A stretch of 64,000 nucleotides of DNA from Propionibacteriales bacterium (GTDB taxonomy: Bacteria > Actinomycetota > Actinomycetes > Propionibacteriales > Nocardioidaceae). The first letter of the stretch is position 1. Each line of letters starts with the position of its first letter. Shown one piece after another: positions 56,211-64,000 of this stretch. The notes beneath the pieces are model-generated. The model had not been told where the DNA came from and made no database searches. It saw only the letters and a program-made list of their open reading frames with translations. Location of the stretch: assembly GCA_026392455.1 (NCBI GenBank), contig JAPLCB010000002.1, positions 62,001-126,000 on the forward strand, written 5' to 3'. The position numbers and the translations under genes are program-made.

Positions 56211-57472
56211 TGGTTGCCATCATCGTCTCCACCACCATCGACGGCGAGTACGCCGATGTCGGCGACCTCCTGTTCACCCCCGGTCCGAGCGGTACCCACA
56301 GTGCCCGGTTCACCTATGATCCCGAGTTCGTCCGACGAGGCTGGGCCATCGACCCCGCCCTCCCGCTCGACCCTGCACCGCACACCCTGCGAGGCCTCCC
56401 CCTCGCTTTCGAGGACGCCTCGCCTGACACCTGGGGAGAGCTGCTGCTGCAGCGCGCCGAGAGGAACACCGCCGCAGAAACCGGTCGGGACTCACAAAGG
56501 CTGACCCCGGACCAGTTCCTCCTCGGAGCCAGTGACATCACTCGGCAAGGCGCTCTGCGCTTCAGAACGGAGCAGGACGGGCCTTACCTCGGGGAAGACG
56601 CCGACGTGCCCACGATCCTGGACGTGGGGCAGCTTCTCCAGGCGTCCGTCGATGTGGCTGAAAACCCCCACAGCGCAGACTGGGAGCCCTTCGCGAAACT
56701 CCTGGGAGCCGGCACCTCCGCACTGGGCGGCGCGAGGCCGAAGGCAGCCGTTGTCGGTGAGGACGGGGCGCTCTGGTTGGCCAAGTTCCCACGAATCGGT
56801 GATCAGAACGACGTTCCCCTCTGGGAGATGGTCGCCCTCGATATCGCGGAACGCGCGGGCTTGCGCGTCCCCGAGCGCCAACTCATCGACGTGCTCGGAC
56901 GGAAGGTACTGCTCCTCCAACGCTTCGACCGCACGGCCGGCGGGGAGCGCATCCACTACATGAGCACCCGGACACTGATGGGAACCCGAGACCTGGGCAC
57001 CTTCGCCGACTACGGCACTCGGACCGGCATCGCCACCCGACTGGCTCGCATCAGCGGGGCATCGAGGGACGACCTTCCCCTGCTGTGGAAGCAGGCCGTT
57101 CTCAACGTCCTCATCAACAACACCGACAACCACCTGCGCAACCACGGGCTCGTCTTGGAAGACGGGCACTGGCGCCTCGCACCGGTCTTCGACCTGGACC
57201 CGAACCCAGACGTCGGGACGCAGTTCAACACCCACTTCAACGGTGCGGCGTACCGCACCACGGCGCTTCGCGGCCTCCTCGACATCGCCGCCCAGTTCGA
57301 TCTCAGACCTGCCCCAGCCATCGCTGCGCTGGGCGAGGTTCACGCGGCCGTCACTGGATGGGACACCGACGCACGAGCCTACGGAGCACGACAGGTCGAG
57401 ATCGATCTCCTGACCGCGGCGTTCACGGGGCTCGACGAAACCGTCGGCCGTCTCGCGACCTCAGGGGCCTGA
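56210..57472 (+). CDS. hipA: HipA-like Ser/Thr kinase toxin
   Basis: This 420-residue kinase is of the HipA (PI3/4-kinase-like) fold. It shows the N-terminal LAFEDASPDTWGELLLQR region, GGARPKAAVV as nucleotide loop near residue 180, LWLAKFPR with the ATP Lys, the catalytic loop NNTDNHLRNHG near 300, and VFDLDPNPD as the metal-binding DFD-type motif. Classical HipA phosphorylates glutamyl-tRNA synthetase; the target here is unknown. Coupling to hipB is by TGATG overlap. Confidence 0.92.
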   Translation: MVAIIVSTTIDGEYADVGDLLFTPGPSGTHSARFTYDPEFVRRGWAIDPALPLDPAPHTLRGLPLAFEDASPDTWGELLLQRAERNTAAETGRDSQRLTPDQFLLGASDITRQGALRFRTEQDGPYLGEDADVPTILDVGQLLQASVDVAENPHSADWEPFAKLLGAGTSALGGARPKAAVVGEDGALWLAKFPRIGDQNDVPLWEMVALDIAERAGLRVPERQLIDVLGRKVLLLQRFDRTAGGERIHYMSTRTLMGTRDLGTFADYGTRTGIATRLARISGASRDDLPLLWKQAVLNVLINNTDNHLRNHGLVLEDGHWRLAPVFDLDPNPDVGTQFNTHFNGAAYRTTALRGLLDIAAQFDLRPAPAIAALGEVHAAVTGWDTDARAYGARQVEIDLLTAAFTGLDETVGRLATSGA

Positions 57473-57480
57473 AAAACGCA

Positions 57481-57510
57481 GAAGGACCGGATCTAGAGAC
57501 CCGGTCCTTC
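57481..57510. terminator. Hairpin between hipA and tRNA-Leu
   Basis: A perfect 10-base stem gaaggaccgg / ccggtccttc with a 10-base loop lies nine bases after the hipA stop and 28 bases beyond the 3' end of the minus-strand tRNA. It can serve both convergent units. A preceding gaaaaa gives the T run on the minus strand. Confidence 0.85.
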
Positions 57511-57537
57511 ACTGGTGGGGGACTCCCCACGTTCACG

Positions 57538-57620
57538 TGCGCGAGGGGGGATTTGAACCCCCACGCCCTTTCGGACACTGGCACCTGAAGCCAGCGCGTC
57601 TGCCGTTCCGCCACTCGCGC
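57538..57620 (-). tRNA. tRNA-Leu (anticodon CAG)
   Basis: The minus strand folds as a class II tRNA of 83 bases without encoded CCA. The acceptor stem GCGCGAG pairs with CTCGCGC and is followed by discriminator A. The anticodon stem CTGGC/GCCAG holds loop TTCAGGT (anticodon CAG). There is a long variable arm (TGTCCGAAAGGGCG), and the T arm contains GGTTCAAATCC. It reads the CTG codon, the main Leu codon of this GC-rich genome. The fhaA promoter region lies upstream on the other side. Confidence 0.95.
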
Positions 57621-57761
57621 AAAGAAGCGTGCACAGGCTATCCCAACGGAGACTCGCTGCCCAAACCGGGGAGGACACCCGGACAAGCCCAGCCCTATAC
57701 GATCAATCCGACACGCGGTACCGGGCCGCGCGCTGGCGCTTGTGCAGAAGGGGGTGACGAC

Positions 57762-58481
57762 CTGTCTGGCTTGCATCGTTTCGAGCAACGACTCGAGCAG
57801 ATGATCTCCGGGGTCTTCGCGCGCACCTTCCGCAGCGCCGTCCAACCCGTCGAGATCGCCTCCGCGCTGGCGCGCGAGGTCGACAACGCCGCGCAGATCC
57901 TCAGCCGCGACCGGCGGCTGGCCCCCAACGACTTCCGGGTCGAGCTCTCCGAGCCCGACCACGGCCGCCTCACCGCCCTCGGCCCGACCCTGATCGACGA
58001 GCTCGTCGCGCTGCTGCACAAGCACGCCGCCGCGCAGTCCTACGTGTTCACGGGCCCGGTCGGGATCACCCTGGTGATCGCGCCCGAGCTCACCACCGGT
58101 CGCTTCCGGGTCAGCAGCCAGACGATGGCCAAGGTCACCCAGAGCGGGCCGGACATCAGCCACACCCAGGTCCGTCGCGCCACTGCCGTCCTGGAGATCA
58201 ACGGCGAGGCGATGCCGCTGCTGCCGCCCGGTCTGACCGTCGGCCGCGGCGCCGAGGCCGACCTCCGGGTCAACGACCCCGGGGTCTCGCGGCGGCACGT
58301 GGAGTTCCGCGTGACCTCCGGGGGCGAGGGCCCTAGGGTCAGCGTGCACGACCTCGGTTCGACCAACGGCATCCTGGTCAACGGCAAGCGGGTCCAGAAC
58401 GCCGGCCTCGCCGACGGTGCGCTGATCCGGATCGGCAACACCTCCATGACGCTCCACCTGAGGCAGGTAGGGAATGAGTGA
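57762..58481 (+). CDS. fhaA: FhaA, FHA-domain protein of the cell-wall kinase operon
   Basis: This 239-residue protein begins SGLHRFEQRLEQMISGVFAR, the DUF3662 domain (residues about 1-115). A short linker and a C-terminal FHA domain follow, with GRGAEADLRV, DPGVSRRHVEF and DLGSTNGILVNG, which bind phosphothreonine. The track frame (57537) runs across the tRNA and cannot be right. The only start with a ribosome site is CTG 57762 (AAGGGGG seven bases ahead); TTG 57771 is the alternative. A -10-like TACGAT lies at 57698. By homology it links PknB signalling to wall synthesis. Confidence 0.9.
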   Translation: MSGLHRFEQRLEQMISGVFARTFRSAVQPVEIASALAREVDNAAQILSRDRRLAPNDFRVELSEPDHGRLTALGPTLIDELVALLHKHAAAQSYVFTGPVGITLVIAPELTTGRFRVSSQTMAKVTQSGPDISHTQVRRATAVLEINGEAMPLLPPGLTVGRGAEADLRVNDPGVSRRHVEFRVTSGGEGPRVSVHDLGSTNGILVNGKRVQNAGLADGALIRIGNTSMTLHLRQVGNE

Positions 58482-58962
58482 ACTGACCCTCGGCCTGATC
58501 AGGTTCGGCTACCTGGCCCTGCTGTGGCTGTTCGTGCTCGCCGCCATCTCGGTGATCCGAACCGACATGTTCGGTGCCCGGGCGGCCCGCGAGGCCAGCC
58601 AGGCCCAGGAACGCCGCGCCGCCAAGGCCGCCGGCAAGGCGAAGACCAAGCCGGTCAAGACCCGGCGCGGCGACCCGACCCACGTTGCCGTCCTCGACGG
58701 CACCAGCCGCGGCCTGACCGTCGACCTGGCCGGGGCCCCGCTGCTCATCGGCCGGGGGAGCGACGCCGCGATCCGGCTCGACGACGACTACGTCTCCACC
58801 CGGCACGCGCGGATCGCCCAGTCCGGCGACCAGTGGTACGTCGAGGACCTCGGCTCCACCAACGGCACCTACATCGGCCCCAGCCGGATCACCCAGGCGA
58901 CGGCCATCTCTCTCGGGACCCAGATCCGTATCGGCAAGACGATCATGGAGCTCCGCAAGTGA
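58474..58962 (+). CDS. fhaB: FhaB/FipA, membrane-anchored FHA-domain protein
   Basis: This 162-residue protein has one N-terminal membrane helix (GYLALLWLFVLAAISVI, residues about 12-28) and a basic linker (KAAGKAKTKPVKTRRGD). A C-terminal FHA domain with GRGSDAAIRLDDDYVSTRHA and DLGSTNGTYIGPSRI follows. It overlaps fhaA by eight bases and pstP by four. In mycobacteria the equivalent protein is a kinase substrate that helps recruit division proteins. Confidence 0.92.
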   Translation: MSELTLGLIRFGYLALLWLFVLAAISVIRTDMFGARAAREASQAQERRAAKAAGKAKTKPVKTRRGDPTHVAVLDGTSRGLTVDLAGAPLLIGRGSDAAIRLDDDYVSTRHARIAQSGDQWYVEDLGSTNGTYIGPSRITQATAISLGTQIRIGKTIMELRK

Positions 58963-60281
58963 GCCTGCTGACCCTCCGCTTCGCGGCCACCTCCGACGTC
59001 GGTCGGGTACGCCGTGACAACCAGGACTCCGGGTACGTCGGCCCGCACCTGCTGGTGGTCGCCGACGGGGTCGGCGGGGCCGCCCGGGGAGACATCGCCA
59101 GCAGTGCCACCGTCGAGACGCTGCGCAAGCTCGACGAGGCGCCGACCGGCGGAACCAACGCCGACTCCGAGGCCCTCAGCGCCCTGGCCGCGACCATCCA
59201 CCTGGCCCACGACCGGCTGGCCGAGATCGTCGAGGCCCACGCCGAGCTCGACGGCACCAGCACCACCCTGACCGCGGCGGTCTTCGACGGCGACCAGCTG
59301 CACGTCGGCCACGTCGGCGACAGCCGTGGCTACCTGCTGCGCGACGGCGTCCTGCAGCAGTTCACCTCCGACCACTCCCTGGTCCAGAGCCTCGTCGACG
59401 AGGGCCGGATCACCGAGGAGGAGGCCCGGGTGCACCCGCACCGCAACCTCATCCTCAAGGCGATCGACAGCGTCCACGAGCCCGAGCCCGACCTGTTCGT
59501 CGTACCGGTCCTGGCCGGGGACCGGCTGCTGCTCTGCACCGACGGTTGCTCCGGAGCGCTCGAGAACGACACCCTCGCCGCCCTGCTGGTGGGCGACGAC
59601 CTCACCGTGATCGCCGACCGGCTGGTGCACGCCTCGTTGGAGGCCGGCAGCTCGGACAACGTCACCGTCGTCCTCGCCGAGGTGACCGTCGGGCCCGGTG
59701 GCACGACCGCACCGGTCGTCGTCGGTGCCGCCGCGCTGGCCCCCCACCTGCAGATCGCCGACGACACCGAGACCGGCAACCTGACCGAGTCCGACGTCGA
59801 GGACCTCAGTACCGTCCCGCTCGACCCCGAGACCATCCGCTACGCCCCGCTGCCGCCCCCGCGGCACCGGGGCCTGCGCCGGCTGCTCGCGCTGGTGGTC
59901 GTCCTGGCCCTGCTCGGCGGCGCCGGGTACGCGGGCTACGCCTACTCCCAGACCCGGTACTTCCTCAAGCCCGGCCCGGCCGACCAGGTGATCATCTACC
60001 GGGGCGTCGACCTGACCCTCTTCGGCGCCGCCCTCTACGACGCCCGGACCGACACCGGCTTCACCCTCGGCGACCTCGACGAGACCTTCGCGAACCGGAT
60101 CCGTGCCGACCACCCGACCGTCAAGAACACCGCGACCGCCCTGCTGCGGCTGCGCGAGTCCTGCGAGCGCGCGGTCGCGGCCGCCGAAGCCGCCGAACCG
60201 GTCTCGCCCTTCGGCATCGGCCAGAGCGCCCCCGGACCGATCGACCCCGACTCCCCGCCGGACTGCGACAAGGTGCCCTGA
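58959..60281 (+). CDS. pstP: PstP, PP2C-type Ser/Thr phosphatase with membrane anchor
   Basis: This 440-residue phosphatase reverses PknA/PknB phosphorylation. The PP2C motifs are in order: RVRRDNQDSGYV, VADGVGGAARGD near residue 40, VGHVGDSRGYLLRDG near 115, DHSLVQSLVDEGRIT, LLLCTDGCSG and SSDNVTVVLAE near 235. A linker and one membrane helix (about 310-327) follow, then an outer domain of about 110 residues. GTG 58959 overlaps the fhaB stop; the track start 58524 is a frame shadow. Confidence 0.94.
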   Translation: MSLLTLRFAATSDVGRVRRDNQDSGYVGPHLLVVADGVGGAARGDIASSATVETLRKLDEAPTGGTNADSEALSALAATIHLAHDRLAEIVEAHAELDGTSTTLTAAVFDGDQLHVGHVGDSRGYLLRDGVLQQFTSDHSLVQSLVDEGRITEEEARVHPHRNLILKAIDSVHEPEPDLFVVPVLAGDRLLLCTDGCSGALENDTLAALLVGDDLTVIADRLVHASLEAGSSDNVTVVLAEVTVGPGGTTAPVVVGAAALAPHLQIADDTETGNLTESDVEDLSTVPLDPETIRYAPLPPPRHRGLRRLLALVVVLALLGGAGYAGYAYSQTRYFLKPGPADQVIIYRGVDLTLFGAALYDARTDTGFTLGDLDETFANRIRADHPTVKNTATALLRLRESCERAVAAAEAAEPVSPFGIGQSAPGPIDPDSPPDCDKVP

Positions 60282-60283
60282 CG

Positions 60284-61720
60284 ATGGCCAACCGCAGCCC
60301 AGCCGCGCCGAAGCGGGACCCGCGACCGGGTCCCGTGATGGAGTTCGTCCACCGCCAGCGGCGCGGCGCCGAGCTGTTCCTGCTGATCCTCAGCCTGGCC
60401 GTCGGCCTCGGCGCGTACGCCAGCGTCGGCCTCGGCACCGAGGGCCACATCCCCACCAACATGTACGTCTACGGCGGCTGGCTGACCGCCCTGATCCTGG
60501 CCGCCCACGTGACGATCCGCTACCGCGCTGCGTACGCCGACCCGATCCTGCTGCCGATCGTGGCCGCCCTGAACGGCCTCGGTGTCGCGATGATCCACCG
60601 GATCGACATCGCCCGGCAGATCAACAACCCCGACGTCCGCGCGTTCGCCACCTCGCAGCTGATCTGGATGACGCTGGGCGTCCTGCTGTTCATCGCCGTC
60701 CTGGTGCTGCTGCGCGACCACCGACGGCTGCAGGCGTTCACCTACACCGCAGGGTTCGGCGCCGTCGTCCTGCTGCTGCTGCCGCTGCTGCCCGGTATCG
60801 GCAAGAACATCAACGGCGCCCGGATCTGGATCCACCTCGGACCGCTGAGCTTCCAGCCCGGTGAGATCGCCAAGCTGCTGCTGGTGGTCGCCTTCGCCGG
60901 GTACCTGGTTCTCTACCGCGACTCGCTGGCGCTGGCCGGACGACGGGTCCTGTTCATCGACCTGCCGCGAGGACGCGACCTCGGACCGATCCTGGCGATG
61001 TGGCTGATCAGCCTGGGCATCCTGGTCTTCCAGAACGACCTCGGCTCGTCGCTGCTGTTCTTCGGGATGTTCCTGGTGATGCTGTACGTGGCGACCGAAC
61101 GACCTGGGTGGCTCGTCGTCGGTGGCGCGCTCTTCGCCGTCGGTGCCTACTTCGGCTACCTCACTGCCGGACACGTCCAGCAGCGGGTCGAGTACTGGCT
61201 GGACCCGTTCGGCCACCCCGACGACGCCACCCAGATCATCAACGGCCTCTACGGGATGGCCTGGGGCGGACTGACCGGTCGCGGACTCGGGCTCGGTTCG
61301 CCGGAGAAGACGCCGTACTCGTACTCCGACTTCATCCTGCCGTCCTTCGGCGAGGAGCTCGGGCTCACCGGCGTGGTCGCGATCATCCTGCTCTACGCGC
61401 TGCTGGTCGAGCGGGCCCTGCGAACCGCCCTGATCTGCCGCGACAACTTCGGCAAGCTGATCGCCACCGGCCTCGGGGTCGTCTTCGCGCTCCAGGTCTT
61501 CGTCGTCGTCGGGGGCGTCACCAAGCTGATCCCGCTGACCGGTCTGACCACCCCGTTCCTCTCCCAGGGCGGCTCCAGCCTGGTCGCGAACTGGGTGATC
61601 ATCGCGCTGCTGCTGCGGATCTCGGACCAGGCCCGGCGACCACCGCCGGAGTTCTCCGAGGCGCCCGACGACCTGCCCGGGTTCGCCGACGACGCCACCC
61701 AGGTGGTGAAGCTGCGATGA
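60284..61720 (+). CDS. rodA: RodA/FtsW-family SEDS peptidoglycan polymerase
   Basis: This is a glycosyltransferase that polymerises lipid II, 478 residues with about ten to twelve helices. SEDS signatures include GARIWIHLGPLSFQPGEIAK near residue 180, QNDLGSSLLFFGMF, and the C-terminal PFLSQGGSSLVANW. I chose ATG 60284, two bases after the pstP stop; the track start 59546 is a shadow. It overlaps pbpA by four bases, the usual pairing of a SEDS polymerase with its class B transpeptidase. Whether it serves elongation or division is not certain from sequence. Confidence 0.93.
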   Translation: MANRSPAAPKRDPRPGPVMEFVHRQRRGAELFLLILSLAVGLGAYASVGLGTEGHIPTNMYVYGGWLTALILAAHVTIRYRAAYADPILLPIVAALNGLGVAMIHRIDIARQINNPDVRAFATSQLIWMTLGVLLFIAVLVLLRDHRRLQAFTYTAGFGAVVLLLLPLLPGIGKNINGARIWIHLGPLSFQPGEIAKLLLVVAFAGYLVLYRDSLALAGRRVLFIDLPRGRDLGPILAMWLISLGILVFQNDLGSSLLFFGMFLVMLYVATERPGWLVVGGALFAVGAYFGYLTAGHVQQRVEYWLDPFGHPDDATQIINGLYGMAWGGLTGRGLGLGSPEKTPYSYSDFILPSFGEELGLTGVVAIILLYALLVERALRTALICRDNFGKLIATGLGVVFALQVFVVVGGVTKLIPLTGLTTPFLSQGGSSLVANWVIIALLLRISDQARRPPPEFSEAPDDLPGFADDATQVVKLR

Positions 61721-63249
61721 ACCGTCCGATCCGGAACCTGGCCGTCGCCTGCCTGGTGCTGTTCCTGGCGCTGATCGCGAACGCCAGCTACCTGCAGTTC
61801 TTCGAGGCCGACTCCCTGACGTCGCTGAGCGAGAACCCGCGCAACTCCCGGGTCTCCGAAGCCGCGTTCGCCGCCCCGCGCGGCGACATCCTGGTCAACG
61901 GCAAGGCGATCGCGAGCAGCGAACCCAGCGGCGACCGGTACGAGTTCCAGCGGGTCTACAAGTCCGGGCCCGAGTACGCCAACGTCGTCGGCTTCTTCGG
62001 CCGCGGACTGATCGGCGGCCTGGAGGCCAGCCAGAACGACTACCTCACCGGCGAGGCACCCGAGCTGTTCGTGAACCGGCTCGGCGACCTGCTCACCAAC
62101 AAGCCCCCGGCCGGCGGCAACGTCGTCCTGACCCTGAACGCCAAGGCCCAGAAGGCGGCGTACCAGGCGCTCGGCGAGCTCGGCAAGAACGTCCGCGCAG
62201 CCGCGGTGGCGATCGAGCCGAAGACGGGCAAGATCCTGGCGATGGTCTCCAACCCCGGGTTCAACCCCGCGGCCCTGGCCTCCCACGACTTCGCCAAGGC
62301 CCGCGCGGCGTACGACCGGCTCAAGCCCGACTCGCGCACCAGTCCGTTGAACAACGTCGCGATCGAGGAGGCGCTGCCACCCGGGTCGACCTTCAAGCTG
62401 GTGACGGCCGCCGCGGCGCTGTCCAGCGGTGACTACCAGCCCGACACCCTGGTCGACGGCAGCCGGATCCTGGACTTCCGCGACACCACCTCGGACCTCG
62501 GCAACCACAACGGCCAGGCTTGCGGGCCCAACAACAAGGTCACCCTGATCCGGGCGCTGGAGATCTCCTGCAACGTCGCGTTCGCCTCGGTGGGGATCAA
62601 GGTCGGCCAGGACGCGCTGCGCCAGCAGGCCGAGAAGTTCGGCTTCAACGCGGCTGACCCCTACTTCACCGACCTGGACGACTCGCTGACCAAGCAGTCG
62701 ACCAGCGTCTTCCCCAGCGACATCGCCGCGGTCTCCAGCCTCGGCTACTCCTCGATCGGCCAGTTCAGCGTCGCGGCCACCCCGCTGCAGATGGCGATGG
62801 TCGCCGCCGGGATCGCGAACGACGGCAAGGTGATGAAGCCCTACCTGGTCAACGAGATCCGCTCCGCCGACCTCGACGTGGTGAAGTCGTTCGACAAGGA
62901 GCTCTACTCGCAGGCGGTCTCGCCGTCGGTCGCCGACCAGCTGACCTCGATGATGGTCTCGGTCGTCGACAACGGCACCGGCAGCAACGCCCAGATCCCC
63001 GGCGTCCAGGTCGCTGGCAAGACCGGCACCGCCCAGACCGGCGTCAGCGGTCAGAAGCCGTACGCCTGGTTCGTCTCGTTCGCACCGGCCGACGACCCCG
63101 AGGTCGCGGTCGCCGTCGTCGTCATGGACACCGCCGCCGCGGCCCGCCGCGGCTGCGGTGCGGACGTCGACTGCGAGGGCGGGATCTCCGGCAACGAGAT
63201 GGCAGCACCGATCGCCCGGGCTGTCATGGAGGCGGTGGTCAACCAGTGA
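61717..63249 (+). CDS. pbpA: PbpA, class B penicillin-binding protein
   Basis: This is a D,D-transpeptidase of 510 residues. The N-terminal membrane helix (residues about 7-25) is followed by a short dimerisation domain containing RGDILVNGKAIA. The transpeptidase domain has PGSTFKL (active Ser and Lys, near residue 225), SCN (ALEISCNVAFA) and AGKTGTAQ near 430. ATG 61717 overlaps rodA (ATGA). It should crosslink strands made by the adjacent SEDS enzyme. In mycobacteria PbpA acts at septa and is a PknB target. Confidence 0.95.
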   Translation: MNRPIRNLAVACLVLFLALIANASYLQFFEADSLTSLSENPRNSRVSEAAFAAPRGDILVNGKAIASSEPSGDRYEFQRVYKSGPEYANVVGFFGRGLIGGLEASQNDYLTGEAPELFVNRLGDLLTNKPPAGGNVVLTLNAKAQKAAYQALGELGKNVRAAAVAIEPKTGKILAMVSNPGFNPAALASHDFAKARAAYDRLKPDSRTSPLNNVAIEEALPPGSTFKLVTAAAALSSGDYQPDTLVDGSRILDFRDTTSDLGNHNGQACGPNNKVTLIRALEISCNVAFASVGIKVGQDALRQQAEKFGFNAADPYFTDLDDSLTKQSTSVFPSDIAAVSSLGYSSIGQFSVAATPLQMAMVAAGIANDGKVMKPYLVNEIRSADLDVVKSFDKELYSQAVSPSVADQLTSMMVSVVDNGTGSNAQIPGVQVAGKTGTAQTGVSGQKPYAWFVSFAPADDPEVAVAVVVMDTAAAARRGCGADVDCEGGISGNEMAAPIARAVMEAVVNQ

Positions 63250-63345
63250 CCCCGACCTCGATCCACCAGACCGCTCCACCCGTGACGGACCGAGCACGGC
63301 TCCGTGATGATCTGTACGCACCAGAACGAATGAGGGGACACCTCG

Positions 63346-64000
63346 ATGGCTGAGCCAACGTCCGGACCGCACCGCATCGGCGGGCGCTACGAGATCGGCG
63401 AACTCCTCGGCAGGGGAGGGATGGCCGACGTCCGCAAGGGCACCGACATCCGGCTCGGCCGCACCGTCGCGATCAAGCGGCTGCGGACCGACCTCGCCAG
63501 TGACGCCGTCTTCCAGGCGCGCTTCCGACGCGAGGCCCAGTCCGCGGCGTCGTTGAACCACCCGTCGATCGTGTCGGTCTACGACACCGGCGAAGAGCTC
63601 GCCGACGACGCCGGATCGGGCCAGCCGGTCGCCCAGCCGTACATCGTGATGGAGTACGTCGCCGGCCGGACGCTGCGCGACATCCTCCGCGAGGGTCGCA
63701 AGATCCTGCCCGAGCGAGCCCTGGAGATCACCTCGGGCACGCTCGCCGCCCTCGACTACAGCCACCGCGCCGGAATCATCCACCGCGACATCAAGCCCGC
63801 CAACGTGATGCTCACGCCGGCCGGCGACGTGAAGGTGATGGACTTCGGCATCGCCCGGGCCGTCGCGGATGCACAGAACACGATGACCCAGACCGCCGCC
63901 GTGGTCGGCACCGCGCAGTACCTCTCGCCGGAGCAGGCCCGCGGCGAGACCGTGGACTCGCGGTCCGACGTCTACTCCACCGGCTGCCTGCTCTACGAGC
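63346..64000 (+). CDS. Ser/Thr protein kinase, PknA/PknB type (cut by window edge)
   Basis: This gene is absent from the track because it has no stop in the window. ATG 63346 has GAGGGGA seven bases ahead. The 218 visible residues contain the P loop LGRGGMADVRKG near residue 22, the ATP Lys in TVAIKRL, the catalytic loop IIHRDIKPANVM near 147, VMDFGIARA, and the activation segment VVGTAQYLSPEQARG. The remainder of the kinase domain, the membrane helix and any PASTA repeats lie to the right. Without the PASTA region PknA and PknB cannot be told apart. The 96-base gap after pbpA shows no separate promoter that I can fix. Confidence 0.92.
   Translation, partial: MAEPTSGPHRIGGRYEIGELLGRGGMADVRKGTDIRLGRTVAIKRLRTDLASDAVFQARFRREAQSAASLNHPSIVSVYDTGEELADDAGSGQPVAQPYIVMEYVAGRTLRDILREGRKILPERALEITSGTLAALDYSHRAGIIHRDIKPANVMLTPAGDVKVMDFGIARAVADAQNTMTQTAAVVGTAQYLSPEQARGETVDSRSDVYSTGCLLYE

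Noticed and set aside
57537-57761. Upstream part of the fhaA ORF in the track
   Set aside because: It reads through the tRNA-Leu gene on the opposite strand, so it cannot be protein. The conserved domain begins at 57762.

Overview
This 64 kb window is high-GC chromosomal DNA from an actinobacterium. It is most like the Nocardioidaceae (Nocardioides-type). The reasons are about 70 percent GC by eye, many GTG starts, ATGA/GTGA gene overlaps, an AlkB-rubredoxin fusion, and the fhaA-fhaB-pstP-rodA-pbpA-pknA/B block that actinobacteria usually keep near oriC. The species is an inference. Both window edges cut genes: kdpD on the left and a Ser/Thr kinase on the right. Neither is in the ORF track.

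Layout. 1-7.4 kb (minus): a translationally coupled Kdp K+ pump and sensor operon led by two small membrane proteins and including the 29-aa KdpF. It diverges from an APC-type permease, and both promoters carry 11-bp-phased GTTAGG direct repeats. 9.6-17.6 kb: a RecQ helicase fused to a phosphoribosyltransferase domain, a VapBC toxin-antitoxin pair, secreted or anchored proteins including a metzincin-like protease, and an M13 peptidase. 17.7-23.6 kb: a lipoprotein, a quinone-oxidoreductase-like MDR enzyme, a FetB-like permease, a MASE1 histidine kinase and an M15 peptidase lipoprotein. 23.6-26.1 kb: alkane hydroxylase operon alkB-rubredoxin / ferredoxin / tetR with a readable promoter. 26.2-29.4 kb: a flavin-based membrane redox module (anchor, ferric-reductase-like protein, FMN-binding protein, ApbE). 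29.5-36.1 kb: mixed metabolism and transport. 36.2-39.3 kb: two tandem sigma factor/membrane-partner pairs, followed by two tiny ORFs missing from the track.

40.1-48.1 kb (minus): a type IV pilus operon pilA-pilT-pilB-pilC-pilV/W/X-like-pilD, whose three minor-pilin genes are clearly poorer in GC than their neighbours. Directly upstream are an unusual sortase-like protein with a ~575-residue repetitive N-terminus and a candidate wall-anchored surface protein. 52-57.5 kb: small hypothetical proteins, an MFS exporter, a COG4705 membrane protein and a HipBA module with a nested palindromic operator. 57.5-64 kb: tRNA-Leu(CAG), then the FHA/PP2C/SEDS/PBP/kinase operon that controls cell-wall growth and division.

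The most unusual signal is a set of dispersed short repeats. One palindromic family (TGCTGGTTGAGG-stem-CCTCGAAACC) lies in several intergenic regions. It has also been captured in frame inside two proteins: twice in RecQ, and at least four full copies plus many partial copies in the sortase-like protein. A second element of exactly 81 bp occurs twice, 84 percent identical with no gaps, and its differences fall mostly in third positions of one shared open frame. Other repeat arrays lie at gene ends.
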